This document shows, piece by piece, positions 11,706-22,000 of a stretch of DNA of 26,555 nt; position 1 is the stretch's first letter, and every line of letters starts with the position of its first letter. Both the position numbers and the translations under genes were made by a program. The notes under the pieces were generated by a model that was given only the letters and a program-made list of their open reading frames with translations, did no database searches and was not told the DNA's origin. Origin of the DNA: a virus; the IMG/VR virus record IMGVR_UViG_3300021962_000550, positions 1 through 26,555 of that record. One strand, written 5' to 3'.

Positions 11706-13874
11706 ATGGAAGAGAAACTAGTAGACATTTTAGGATTCTTACAACCCGACTCTGGTAACAACTACAGTAAAGGTCTGGAACTTAATGGTAATGCAAAAAT
11801 AATTTATGCATTTGAAGACATTGTGCCTTTTGTAGGTGGAGGGTTTGGATACTTCGTCAGCGACGAAAATCGTCTTGGTGACGTTTTTGGCAGTTCAGAG
11901 AAAGGTTACACATATCCAATGTTATACAAATTTTTGAATAATCGAAAAGTTTTACCTGATGTTCCAGACAAAAATAATTTGCCACCTGTGATTGTGGGAT
12001 ATGCTAGTGCTAAATCACCACATCAAAACATTATTGTTAATATAAATCAACGGCCGATTTTTAGAGAAATTTATTATTCAAAATGGCCATGTTTGAAAGA
12101 TCTGGAAACATCAACACTTGATACATTTTTATTAACAGTTCAGGATTACATAGAACGTTATGAAACTTCGTTGTTACGAGGCGATGTTTCATATGTAAAA
12201 AAAACCAAAGCCCAACAAAAAGCACATCTTGCGTCTGTGATTGAAGATGCCATAAATAATGTTAAATCGGGTAAGTGGGATAAAAATAAAATACCAGCAT
12301 GTTTCCTTCCAGATCCAGATCCAGCCTTGGTTGGTCCTCCATCTCAAACCATCTATGGAACATTAAATAAAGCACCTAGTGTTGATAATCCCAACATAAA
12401 GTTACCATCATCCTCACCAAAACAATTAGATCCAAATAAGGCTCTTACCGAGATGGATAAAAGCAGTGCGGATCTGGATAAACAGATGGATAAAAGCAGT
12501 GCTGATCTGGATAAACAGATGGCCAAAAGCAGTGAGGATCTGGATAACCAGATGAACAAAAGCAGTGCCGACCTTGACAAAACGATGTCGGATTCTGCTA
12601 AGGAAACTCCAACATCTTCAATATCAGATCCTAATGCTGTAACTACCAGCACTGTTACTTCTACTAGCACAGTTACATCCAAGGAAACTGTGACAGGCGG
12701 TGGTGCGACTGTAAGAACAAGCTTTGCATCAGAAGATCCTAGATCAAGAATGACATCAGCCGAATTGGATGCTCTTCCAAATGGAGCGGGTCAGACAGAG
12801 TTTAAGATACCAGGCAAGGATTCTGTAACAACCAACACCGATTCAATTTCATCTACAGTTAGTCAAGTCAAGACTCCAACCGGAACTGATGTAGTATCTA
12901 AGTTGGAAGTTGACAGTAAGATAAAAGTAGAGACTCCAAAACTTCCAACTGTGGAAACACCAAAGTTTGTCAAAGATGGTCTTGGTGATAATTGGAGTCC
13001 CAATAAATACAGACCCGAAACAATTGCTGGTAACACTAAATTTGTTAATCCAGCTACGGGCGATATTGGGTCAACAGAACAACTAGCTGCCGTGGATAAA
13101 CTGAAGGGTTCATTACCCGATATTCCCAAGCCCAACATTCCAAGTTTGTCAGATTTTGCTCCACCAACAAATATTACAAATGCGGATGCTGCATTGACTA
13201 AGTTAACGGGTGGAAACATAGGTTCATTAAATCTAAACTCAGCGATTCAGTCACCAAGCAGCTTGATTCAAGGAGCAACTGGGGGATTGATGGGCGGCGG
13301 ATTGGGTGCTGGTATTGGTGCGCTTGCTGGAGGAGGCAAGGGTGCTTTGGTAGGAGGACTATCTGGTGCTGCCTTGGGTGCTGGTCTAGCAATGGGTGGT
13401 GTTGGAGGGGGATTATTAGCTGGTGGTGGCTTGGGTGCTGGTATTGGTGCGCTTGCTGGAGGAGGCAAGGGTGCTTTGGTAGGAGGACTATCTGGTGGTG
13501 GCTTGGGTGCTGGTATTGGTGCGCTTGCTGGAGGAGGCAAAGGTGCTTTGGTAGGAGCACTGGCTGGTGGTGGCTTGGGTGCTGGTCTAGCAATGGGTGG
13601 TGTTGGGGGTGGATTATTAGCTGGTGCTGGCTTGGGTGGCGGTATTGGTGCGCTTGCTGGAGGAGGTAAGGGTGCAGCAATTGGTGCAATTACAGGTGGA
13701 GCGTTGGGAGCCGCAGCAGCAAAATTAGCGTCTGTGAAGCTTGGTATGCCAAAACCAAACATCCCAAAACCACCAAACGCACCCAGAATAAAGGTGGTCA
13801 AAATTAAACATCCCATTGATATTAAAGGTGCTCAACAACTATTAAATTTGCAGAAATCGAAACTAGGTCAATAA
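11706..13874 (+). CDS. baseplate-associated protein with hendecad and glycine-zipper repeats
   Basis: The product is 722 aa, starting 6 nt after the spike gene. Residues 1-210 form an ordinary globular domain (MEEKLVDILGFLQPDSGNN, FVGGGFGYFVSDEN, PHQNIIVNINQRP). Then follow four 11-residue repeats MDKSSADLDKQ (250-293) and a Thr/Ser/Val-rich linker. About 150 residues (roughly 525-675) are made almost only of Gly, Ala and Leu (GLGAGIGALAGGGKGALVGG, GLAMGGVGGGLLAG). A basic C-terminus (MPKPNIPKPPNAP, KIKHPIDIKGAQQLL) closes it. GxxxG-type glycine zippers mediate tight helix packing in membrane channels and in some ejected phage proteins. Position between spike and gp25 suggests a tail-tip component that might enter the host membrane; this is inference. 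Confidence 0.75.
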   Translation: MEEKLVDILGFLQPDSGNNYSKGLELNGNAKIIYAFEDIVPFVGGGFGYFVSDENRLGDVFGSSEKGYTYPMLYKFLNNRKVLPDVPDKNNLPPVIVGYASAKSPHQNIIVNINQRPIFREIYYSKWPCLKDLETSTLDTFLLTVQDYIERYETSLLRGDVSYVKKTKAQQKAHLASVIEDAINNVKSGKWDKNKIPACFLPDPDPALVGPPSQTIYGTLNKAPSVDNPNIKLPSSSPKQLDPNKALTEMDKSSADLDKQMDKSSADLDKQMAKSSEDLDNQMNKSSADLDKTMSDSAKETPTSSISDPNAVTTSTVTSTSTVTSKETVTGGGATVRTSFASEDPRSRMTSAELDALPNGAGQTEFKIPGKDSVTTNTDSISSTVSQVKTPTGTDVVSKLEVDSKIKVETPKLPTVETPKFVKDGLGDNWSPNKYRPETIAGNTKFVNPATGDIGSTEQLAAVDKLKGSLPDIPKPNIPSLSDFAPPTNITNADAALTKLTGGNIGSLNLNSAIQSPSSLIQGATGGLMGGGLGAGIGALAGGGKGALVGGLSGAALGAGLAMGGVGGGLLAGGGLGAGIGALAGGGKGALVGGLSGGGLGAGIGALAGGGKGALVGALAGGGLGAGLAMGGVGGGLLAGAGLGGGIGALAGGGKGAAIGAITGGALGAAAAKLASVKLGMPKPNIPKPPNAPRIKVVKIKHPIDIKGAQQLLNLQKSKLGQ
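12453..12584 (+). repeat. four 33-bp repeats encoding MDKSSADLDKQ hendecads
   Basis: Units begin at 12453, 12486, 12519 and 12552 with variations (MAKSSEDLDNQ, MNKSSADLDKT). An 11-residue periodicity with hydrophobics at M and L fits a right-handed coiled coil. Confidence 0.9.
13302..13700 (+). repeat. Gly-rich repeat array, GLGAGIGALAGGGKGALVG units
   Basis: Near-identical DNA blocks starting with TTGGGTGCTGGT occur at 13302, 13431, 13503 and 13575, with a related start at 13632. The spacing is 129, 72, 72 and 57 bp. A second element (CTAGCAATGGGTGGTGTTGG) occurs at about 13386 and 13587. The array is entirely in frame within the 722-aa protein. Confidence 0.85.
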
Positions 13875-13884
13875 TTATAGATAT

Positions 13885-14325
13885 ATGAAAGCTGATCAAC
13901 TCAAAGAATATATTGTTAAGATTGTAAGAAACGAGGTTAGAACTGTTATTCGTGAAGAAATTCGTGGATATTTGTCGGAAGCGTTTTCAAAACCATCAAA
14001 TCAATTGGTGTCGGAATCAACAAAAACTTTTATCGATGAATCCGTGGATATATCGGAACCAGTGGAGTCAGTACCAACCACACCTAAAAAGTTTATACAA
14101 TATACCAAAAATCCCGTGTTGAATCAAATTCTTAATGAAACATCTGGTGGTGTGCCGCAGGAAGGTAGTCTCGTTTCTATGTTTGGTGGATCCGAACGAA
14201 GCATAACTGAGTCTACTATTCCAGCTACGGCACCAGAACCAGTTAAGAAGGTGGCAGCAGCATTGACCAGAGACTACAGTGCTTTGTTAAAAGCCGTTGA
14301 ACAAAAGCGTGCTGGTAAGAAATAA
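13885..14325 (+). CDS. small structural-region protein with N-terminal helix
   Basis: This 146-aa protein begins MKADQLKEYIVKIVRNEVRT and continues VIREEIRGYLSEAF, an amphipathic helix of about 40 residues suited to oligomerisation. The middle is Pro/Ser/Thr/Val-rich and probably disordered (ESVDISEPVESVPTTPKK). Then come PVLNQILNETSGG and a C-terminal helix (TRDYSALLKAVEQKRAGKK). Many baseplate operons have a protein with this helix-linker-helix plan, but I cannot assign one. Start context AGATATATG; 5 nt from the stop to the gp25-like start. Confidence 0.7.
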   Translation: MKADQLKEYIVKIVRNEVRTVIREEIRGYLSEAFSKPSNQLVSESTKTFIDESVDISEPVESVPTTPKKFIQYTKNPVLNQILNETSGGVPQEGSLVSMFGGSERSITESTIPATAPEPVKKVAAALTRDYSALLKAVEQKRAGKK

Positions 14326-14330
14326 TATAT

Positions 14331-14732
14331 ATGGCTACTCAAGCACTTGGACTAAAATTGCCAATACAATTGGGTCAGAATGGTTATTTTGACGCCAATA
14401 CGGCTACTGTTGCCCAAGTTGCGGACAACATCAAGAATCTACTACAAACAATTCCGGGTGAACGTCGGTTCAATAATGAGTTTGGGTCGAGTCTTTATAG
14501 TTTATTGTTTCAGCAAAACGTGGTTGAAGTAAATAAAGATATTATCGTTGATGCTGTGCAACGTGATATTGATCGTTGGTTGAATGGTGTATTGGTCAAC
14601 GATGTAAAAGTGAAACTAGCGGCAGATCAACCACAGAATAATGATGAGAATTCTATATTTATAAGTGTGGTGTTTACGTATAACAGATCAGCGGCTACTG
14701 TTGATGTAACACTTAATACCAATCGAATCTAA
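14331..14732 (+). CDS. gp25: gp25-like baseplate wedge protein (W/gp25 family)
   Basis: This 133-aa protein has the core of the GPW/gp25 family: VADNIKNLLQTIPGERRF followed by NNEFGSSLYSLLFQ, in which the TxxGERxFxPxFG-like signature is clear (IPGERRFNNEFG at about residues 43-54). The second half (VDAVQRDIDRWLNGVLVNDV, IFISVVFTYNR) matches the family's helix-plus-strands fold. In T4, gp25 joins the core bundle of the wedge and nucleates the sheath. Length is normal (T4 gp25: 132 aa). The stop overlaps the start of the gp6-like gene (TAATG), as often seen for this pair. Confidence 0.95.
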   Translation: MATQALGLKLPIQLGQNGYFDANTATVAQVADNIKNLLQTIPGERRFNNEFGSSLYSLLFQQNVVEVNKDIIVDAVQRDIDRWLNGVLVNDVKVKLAADQPQNNDENSIFISVVFTYNRSAATVDVTLNTNRI

Positions 14733-16723
14733 TGTCACAAATAATCAATAAGACGTTTAAGGCAAATACGAAGGACGTTAGTTACGTCAATCGTGATTTT
14801 GCGTCTTTGAAACAACAACTGATTGACTTCACCAAACAGTATTATCCTCAAAACTATAAGGATTTTAGTGAAAGTTCGCCTGGACAAATTTTCATTGAGC
14901 AAGCGGCATACGTTGGTGACATACTTTCATATTACACCGATCAACAGTTCAAAGAGAGCTTTATACAATTTGCGACTGATCGTCGCAACATCATCAATCA
15001 AGCAAGATATCTTGGATACAAACCAAGAACCGCTGCTGCTGCTGTAACTGAGCTTGAGCTTTATCAGTTGTTGCCAGCAAAACGAGTTGGTACTTTGGAT
15101 GCTACTTACGAACCAGATGAAAGCTATTGCTTGATTTTGAAACCATACACCGAATTCAGCAGTGTTTCGGGTGTGCCATTTTTAATAGACGATAGTGTTG
15201 ATTTTAGCCAAGACACAGTATTCTCACCTCGACAAATTAGCATATACAGTCGTGATGAAACAGGTGCTCCTCAATTTTACTTAATCAAGAAGACCATAAA
15301 AGCATATTCTGGTCAATTAGTTACAAAACAAGTAAGTATTGGTGCCGCAACTCCGTTTTTGCAAATAAAGTTGGATGCTGATAATGTGCTCAAGGTTGTA
15401 AGTGTTATTGATAGCAACAACAATAATTACTACGAAGTTGGTTATTTGGCTCAAGAGACTCTACCATTGGCGGTGGATAATGTTCCATTGACAAACCAAA
15501 CTCTGTCAAAGTATCGCTCTGAGACTCCAAAGTTGTTGAAGTATTTGCGAACGGAAAAGCGTTTCGTCACAACAGTCGATGAAAACAACACCACCTATTT
15601 GCAATTTGGTGCAAACACCGAGAATTTTGATAACACGGTTGTGATTCCAAATCCAACTAACGTTGGTGTTAGTTTATCAAATCTAGGAAACCTCAACATC
15701 AGTTTGGATGGTACCAATGTATTAAAGAGCGATTCATATGGCGTATCCCCATCAAACACAACGCTCACCATCTCATATGTTGTTGGTGGTGGTTTGAATT
15801 CAAATGTTAATTCCAATGAGATCAACACAATTGCAGCAACAGACTATCTAAATGATACAAGTGGTCTTACTGACAGTCAAATTTCTTTACTCAACAACAT
15901 CAAGAATAGTCTGCGAGTCAGCAATCCAAATGCTGCAACAGGTGGATATGGAGCCGAAACAGATGAAGAAATTCGTCAAAATGCAATAGCAAATTTTGCA
16001 ACGCAAAATCGTATTGTAACTGAGGAAGATATGTTGTTGCGTATTTACTCAATGAGTCCACAATTTGGAAGTGTGGCAAAAGCATTTGTACAATCCAATG
16101 CGACTCGGCAAGTATCATACAATAATTTGATCACTGGTGTAATAAGTGGATCTGCTTCACAAAATGAAACTCTAAACTTGAGTCCTCTGAATCCGTTGGA
16201 TCGTAGAAAGTTTTTGGAGAGCAACAATCCATTTACCAACAATCTGTATATTCTGGCATACAATTCCAACAAAAATCTTACGCAATGCAATGAGGCTACG
16301 TTGTTGAATCTTAAAAACTATTTGAGTCAATACAAGATTCTGACTGACAAATTCAATATGATTGATGGTTACATTATCAACATTGGTATTAACTTTAAGA
16401 TCAGTGTATTTGCGGGTTTCAACAAACGTGATGTGCTAAATGCATCTATTGCATCGGTACAATCGTTTTTTAACATTGACAATTGGGGTTTTAATCAACC
16501 GATCAATTTAAGTCAATTGATGTTCGAAATAATGAAAAATGAAGGCGTACAATCGGTGATAGACATTTCCATCAAAAATCTCACAATTGACGATGGAGAT
16601 TATTCGCCGATTGCTTATAACATCGACATTGCCACACAAAACAACATTGTGTATCCATCAAAAGATCCATCAATCTTCGAGGTAAAATTTCCATCAACCG
16701 ATATCAAAGGACTAGTGGTATAA
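14732..16723 (+). CDS. gp6: gp6-like baseplate wedge protein (J/gp6 family)
   Basis: The product is 663 aa, close to T4 gp6 (660 aa). The N-terminus has NRDFASLKQQLIDFTKQYYP, SPGQIFIEQAAYVGDILSYY and DRRNIINQARYLGYKPRTA, the classic gp6/J-type beginning. Later GYGAETDEEIRQNAIANFA and RIVTEEDMLLRI (about 408-435) match the J-type module GxxxETDEEIRxR. C-terminal strands and helices (MIDGYIINIGINFKISV, QPINLSQLMFEIMKNEGVQS) complete the fold. In T4, gp6 dimers form the inner ring linking wedges. The 1-nt overlap with gp25 suggests coupled translation and fixed stoichiometry. Confidence 0.95.
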   Translation: MSQIINKTFKANTKDVSYVNRDFASLKQQLIDFTKQYYPQNYKDFSESSPGQIFIEQAAYVGDILSYYTDQQFKESFIQFATDRRNIINQARYLGYKPRTAAAAVTELELYQLLPAKRVGTLDATYEPDESYCLILKPYTEFSSVSGVPFLIDDSVDFSQDTVFSPRQISIYSRDETGAPQFYLIKKTIKAYSGQLVTKQVSIGAATPFLQIKLDADNVLKVVSVIDSNNNNYYEVGYLAQETLPLAVDNVPLTNQTLSKYRSETPKLLKYLRTEKRFVTTVDENNTTYLQFGANTENFDNTVVIPNPTNVGVSLSNLGNLNISLDGTNVLKSDSYGVSPSNTTLTISYVVGGGLNSNVNSNEINTIAATDYLNDTSGLTDSQISLLNNIKNSLRVSNPNAATGGYGAETDEEIRQNAIANFATQNRIVTEEDMLLRIYSMSPQFGSVAKAFVQSNATRQVSYNNLITGVISGSASQNETLNLSPLNPLDRRKFLESNNPFTNNLYILAYNSNKNLTQCNEATLLNLKNYLSQYKILTDKFNMIDGYIINIGINFKISVFAGFNKRDVLNASIASVQSFFNIDNWGFNQPINLSQLMFEIMKNEGVQSVIDISIKNLTIDDGDYSPIAYNIDIATQNNIVYPSKDPSIFEVKFPSTDIKGLVV

Positions 16724-16724
16724 T

Positions 16725-18590
16725 ATGCATACGTTTATTTATCCATCTCAAGACACTTACCTCAACAACGCTTCTGCGTATAAAAACAAGAATTTTGGCA
16801 TTGACGAAATTCTTGAAATCTATGCTTTGAATTATGGCAACAAGTTGGTGTATACCACGCCAAACTGGCACACTCCGCCACAAAATAGCAGTTCATACGG
16901 CAATGAAGGTTGGTTGGCATACGACGGTAGTTGGTTGTACATATACTCTGGTAGCCAGTGGCGTAGTTTTCCAATTGATAATGGTGTTATTGGTGATGAA
17001 TCCGCAATAGCCTACTTCACGGGAACAATATCAAACGTCACAACAAATCCTAAAAAGCCGTTGATGGTGTCTGGTTCTGCTGATCAGGCATATGGAAAGT
17101 TTAGCGGTAGCTATCAGTCTGTTGGAATAATTGATGTTAATGGAAAGTTAAGTACTGGCAGCTTCAATGGCACCATAAAAACTGGGGCTACATTCTCCAC
17201 ACTAAAAGTAAATGGTCATACGTATACGACTTCACCTCTGACCAGTTCATTGGTTGGTAGCGGTAGCTTTCGTCAAGTAATTGGTAGATTATCAGCATCA
17301 TCATGCACCGGAACAGGTCCGGCATGTGTAACCAATGGTACGTTTAGTGGAAGTTTTACAGCAAGCAATTTCAATGCGTATATATCCACACAAACATCTA
17401 GTCAACATTACTATGCCCATGTGACAAACTTCCAAGGTTATGTAATTGGTGAGTACACCGGATCATTTGCTCCACCAGAAACCGCATATTTCTTGTTGAA
17501 ACCTGAGTTTTCAAGAACAATAATCCAATTTGATACAACCAATATCAGTGAATCGATTGCTCGAAATCAATTATCAAGTTCCAACGTCAGATTCACACTG
17601 AATTTGACTGCGTGTGGTCAACGTAATCTACCTCTGAACTACACTCTTTACGCATATCCTATCAGCCAAAGTTGGAATAATGGCGATGGACGCTGGGCCG
17701 AAGGTGGTTCTTATATGGGTGCGAGTTGGAACTTTAGAAATTATTCTGGTAGTGGTCAGTGGGTCAAGCCCATGACTAGCAGCTATGAACAAGTGGACTA
17801 TTTGCGTACTGCGTCGTATTCAAGTTCAGCATTCCAAAATGGTGGTGGAACTTGGTATTATTCTGTGCCTGGTAGTTATCAAAATAAGAGGCATTGGATT
17901 TGTAGTTCATCCGCATTTGCACCTCTTCGAACTTCAAGTCTTATTTGTAGTCAGTCTTACACACTTGGACAGCAAGGTGATATAACCATGGATGTCAGCA
18001 GAATTGTGCGTTCTTGGTTGTGTGGATGTATACCAAACAACGGTATTATTCTAGCAACTTCATTAGAAATCACAGTGCCTCCTTTGGAGCAGACCAACGG
18101 ATTGTTGCAATTCTTCAGTAAAGAGACCAACACAATCTACAGTCCATATCTTGATGTTGCTTGGGATGATAGTAATTTTAACACTGGTAGTTTGGCACCA
18201 GTTACTGGGTCTGTAGAAAATCTTGTAAATCTACAACAACTCAAGGATGTATATAAAGCAGGCAGTTTGCCAAAAATATTTGTGTTTGCTAGAGACAAAT
18301 ATCAACTCAAACAGTTTGCCAAGGCGTATCAACAACCATCCATGATCACACCAAAATACCTACCAACATCATCATATTTTATGATCAAAGATGCTGAGTC
18401 GGAGCAGGTATTGATTGACTTTGATGAGTATTCAAAGCTGAGTTGTGACCCAAACCGAGGAAATTATTTTAAGTTTGATACCACTGGATTGCCCCAAGAA
18501 CGATATTTCAAGATATTTATAAAGGCAGAGTACCCAGATGGCACCGTTGACATAATCGACACAGCCAAGGTATTCAAAATTATAAGATAA
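16725..18590 (+). CDS. baseplate/adhesin protein with DNRLRE-like domain
   Basis: The product is 621 aa, starting 1 nt after the gp6-like gene. Residues 1-20 (TFIYPSQDTYLNNASAYKNK) together with about 249-340 (RTIIQFDTTNISESIARNQL, NYTLYAYPISQSWNNGDGRW) and 415-485 (DVSRIVRSWL, PYLDVAWDD) resemble a split DNRLRE-type domain, known from secreted and surface beta-sandwich proteins. Inserted at about 30-230 is a WLAYDGSWLYIYSGSQWRSF segment and Ser/Gly/Thr-rich sequence with FSGSF motifs. The C-terminus (about 520-621) looks like an Ig-like domain (YPDGTVDIIDTAKVF). Position directly after gp6 corresponds to where T4 has gp7, but the sequence gives no gp7 similarity that I can see. Confidence 0.7.
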   Translation: MHTFIYPSQDTYLNNASAYKNKNFGIDEILEIYALNYGNKLVYTTPNWHTPPQNSSSYGNEGWLAYDGSWLYIYSGSQWRSFPIDNGVIGDESAIAYFTGTISNVTTNPKKPLMVSGSADQAYGKFSGSYQSVGIIDVNGKLSTGSFNGTIKTGATFSTLKVNGHTYTTSPLTSSLVGSGSFRQVIGRLSASSCTGTGPACVTNGTFSGSFTASNFNAYISTQTSSQHYYAHVTNFQGYVIGEYTGSFAPPETAYFLLKPEFSRTIIQFDTTNISESIARNQLSSSNVRFTLNLTACGQRNLPLNYTLYAYPISQSWNNGDGRWAEGGSYMGASWNFRNYSGSGQWVKPMTSSYEQVDYLRTASYSSSAFQNGGGTWYYSVPGSYQNKRHWICSSSAFAPLRTSSLICSQSYTLGQQGDITMDVSRIVRSWLCGCIPNNGIILATSLEITVPPLEQTNGLLQFFSKETNTIYSPYLDVAWDDSNFNTGSLAPVTGSVENLVNLQQLKDVYKAGSLPKIFVFARDKYQLKQFAKAYQQPSMITPKYLPTSSYFMIKDAESEQVLIDFDEYSKLSCDPNRGNYFKFDTTGLPQERYFKIFIKAEYPDGTVDIIDTAKVFKIIR

Positions 18591-18591
18591 T

Positions 18592-19065
18592 ATGTCTGAT
18601 ATCGTGGCTGAATATAACGTAGGTCTACAGTCTCTACAGACCTTCAGAGATACTGGAGTGTTTTCGAACAATATTGATTCGTTCGGAAACTTCCAACTCG
18701 TTTTTAACAACAACAAAACCACCGATGGTATGTATTATTATTCCAATATTGATCTGAAGACGTTGGAATATAATATTGATAAGATTGTTGATACCAATTC
18801 TACACAGTTTAACGAACTACAAACTCTAGAAACTGAGCCAACACAAGACATTGCCGTTGTATTGCAAAAATACAATGAGCAATTGGCTGAAAATCGCATT
18901 CTCAATGAGACTGTCAATAATTTGATTGAAAAGTATGAGAACAATGATGATAAACAAGTCATTGCGGCGATGAAAACAGAGATTATTGATCTGCGTATCA
19001 GTCTTGGTCAAGGAAATGTACCATCTGACTTTGGCGATAACTTTCCATTTTTACCACTGATATAA
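18592..19065 (+). CDS. small coiled-coil protein in baseplate block
   Basis: This 157-aa protein opens with a short strand-rich part (TFRDTGVFSNNIDSFGNFQL, DGMYYYSNIDLKTLEYNI). Residues 60-140 form Glu/Gln/Asn-rich helices with heptad-like spacing (VVLQKYNEQLAENRILNETV, MKTEIIDLRISLGQG). The short C-terminus is hydrophobic (FPFLPLI). One base separates it from each neighbour. It probably packs against the 1503-aa protein or the DNRLRE-like protein. Function unknown. Confidence 0.75.
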   Translation: MSDIVAEYNVGLQSLQTFRDTGVFSNNIDSFGNFQLVFNNNKTTDGMYYYSNIDLKTLEYNIDKIVDTNSTQFNELQTLETEPTQDIAVVLQKYNEQLAENRILNETVNNLIEKYENNDDKQVIAAMKTEIIDLRISLGQGNVPSDFGDNFPFLPLI

Positions 19066-19066
19066 T

Positions 19067-22000
19067 ATGCCATACAGTTATATAACATTTGACGACACCA
19101 GTTTGAACAGTGGTATTGCTAGTGGTTCATACTTTCCCCAAAACTTGCAGGAGCTTTACGAGCAAAAGTTCGTAAACAAGGAAAGATATTTTGGTACCGC
19201 TGATAGTGATTTAATTGAATTTGGTCTGTACAACAGTGCTCAAGAAGTTGTTGCGTTCAATCGTGTAGTACCAACCGTATCATATTCGGTAATTAGTGGT
19301 ACATATTACGATATCAACAACAAGCTTTCCTATTACAACTTTGCCAAGCCATTTACCAACTTTGTAAAGTACAATAACGAGTTGTTGCTCAATACACAGA
19401 ATAACTTGAAGAAGGTTCAGATTTCGCCGGGGTTGTATTATGTACTCTACAATTTTGTTAGAAATGTTGCTGGTAACAACAAAAACAAATTAGTCATCAA
19501 GGAAATCAGTCCAAGCAGAACTGAACTAAGATTGTCGTTTGCATTTAATCCAACACTATCAGCAAATGGTGCTTTGGATGCGATCAAGGCATCAGCCTTT
19601 GCAGACAAAAAATACCTGTTTCTTCAAATCTCCACGTTGGTAAATCAAGTTATCGATGACAATCCGATTTCTCAGAATTTTGTCAACAACCCGGATAATT
19701 TCGATTATGTAAAAATTGCGCAGAATCTTGGACTGAAAAGTACCGCTGAGTTGCAAACGTTTATCAATGACACTTACATTGGATTTGATAAAATACAAAA
19801 TTTATCGACCGTTGTTGATCAAACAATTCTACAAACGTCCAAATTTATTGGTATTGATGATCAACTCAAGAACTTCACGTATACATACAACTCAACCGAG
19901 TTCAGCGAGGCAGATATTTTATTGGCATTCAAGACGATTGTGACCAAAGTGTCTCAAGATCGTATTTTGCAAAAAACCAGCATCAATTCTGTTCAACTGC
20001 AAAATATTTTGGATCTGTTTGTCAAGGTGATTTACACCGATTGGTTGTTGCCACAGATGACGATGGTGTTGGATGACTACGCCAATAGATTCTTTGGTTT
20101 GTACAAAAATGCTTTGAATTTTGATAACGGTGAGTTGATCAAGATTTTGACGCACACCAGTTATCTGAACCCTTCTGATGGTCGCACTAATGTTCAGATT
20201 AAGCTGGATGCGCCACTTCCTTTGAACTTTGATGTTCAGACCACATGTTGGATATCCAACATCTCAATTGCGCCAGTATATTTCAAAACCAATTTATTTG
20301 TTGATCCAGTCAGTCGCAAAGTGTACTTGAACGGTGTCAATTTTGATGTTGTGGTTGATACCGCAAACCCAACCAACGACAAATTTGCAAATCATACTGT
20401 TGATACATTAACAAGTGCTAAGGCAAATCTTCAACAAAAAATCAACGATCTTTTGATTGACTACGATGCATTTAACAATTTCATCGTATACAGTTCTGCT
20501 GAGTTGCGAACCAAGATTGCCAAAAAGAAAATTCTTGAGTATAATAAAAAAGAAAATCAGAAGAATGCTATAGCAGCTAGGGCTGACTCTGTAAACTCTA
20601 CCATCAGTGCATCATATTCATTAGAAAAACAATCCTTGGTGCAGGATCAAATCAACCTTTTGACCTCGTTTGATGAGTATGAGTCGTACTTGTTTTTTAA
20701 TACATCAAGTATCGATGATAAAATTGCGGATGGTGTTGCGTATGACAAAGATAATCTGGACAGCTTGATTAATCAACTTCCTGCGTATATCCAAGAGGAC
20801 GGCAATTCCGCTGATTATCTGAAATTTACGTCAATGGTTGGACACTTTTTTGACAACATCTTGGTGTATATAAAGAAGTTTCCAAAGACATATCCATTGG
20901 GAATTTCAGAACTGAGTGATTATCCAAAAAATTTCTTGGACGAGTTGCTCAATTCGTTTAGTTGGAACACCAACAATTTCAAGCTGCAAAACAGTGATGT
21001 TACCCAGTATTTATTTAATCAGTCACAAGCAAGTGGTTCTTTGTCGAGTTCATATTTTGACTATGGTAAAACATTACTGAATCGATTTGCCAACAACCTA
21101 CCATACATCTACAAGACCAAGGGTACGGTAACATCACTGGAGTTGTTGACATCATTGTTTGGTATTCCATCAGAATTGATTCAGATCCGTGAATATGGTA
21201 GCACCGATGTTAATGTAAACCGTGTCAATTATTTTGACTACGATAGTGTTTTGTATCTGACTAAGCTGGATTCGAACAAGTATCTAACGTTTAACTACAC
21301 TGATAGTGAGTACAAGTATGTGGTGAATAGTCCATATACTATTACAAATCCAAGTTTGACCACACCGGACACCATTGTTTCACTCACATCATCCCGTGGT
21401 GAAGTGGAAGAATTCTCTGGCTTCAATACATTCGAAGGAACGTTTAGATTCGGAAGCAACAACTACTATGCCGATCAAAAGATTCCCGTTGTGAAGAAAG
21501 TTCGCAATGGTAAAATTGATTGGTTTGTTTATATCAAAAAAACAAAACAAACTGACTCTGGAATATTGGTATTTGACTTTCATCCAGACACAGGATTAGG
21601 TTCCACAAATTTCACATCAAGTGTCAAAACAGACGAGTTGCCATTTTTGAACGGAAATATGTTTACGTTCATGGTGACCCGTGACTTTTTGCCTGGAGCT
21701 ACTTTTGATACTTTACCGAGTGTTGTGGATGAAACAGCACCAATTACTTATACCATTGGTGACAAAACTTACACAGCTATAACTTCGTCGTACACATCGT
21801 CAAATTCAGCAAAGTTTGCTCCGCTAAACTATACGTTAAGTGTAAATCAGTATGAAGGTTCACTGTTAAACTTTCACAGTGAGCGCACTCGCACAGTGAC
21901 GTTTGCACAAAATCAGTATTTCTCATCTGGTAGCTATTATATTGGTAACTACAATAGCAATGTTGAGTTTCGTGGTAACATCGACAAAATCAAAGTTTTT

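Noticed and set aside
13198-13816. Two long minus-strand open frames, one Pro/Ala-rich and one His/Gln/Leu-rich
   Set aside because: They are the antisense readings of the glycine-rich repeat array; composition is dictated by the repeat and no start context or neighbours support them.
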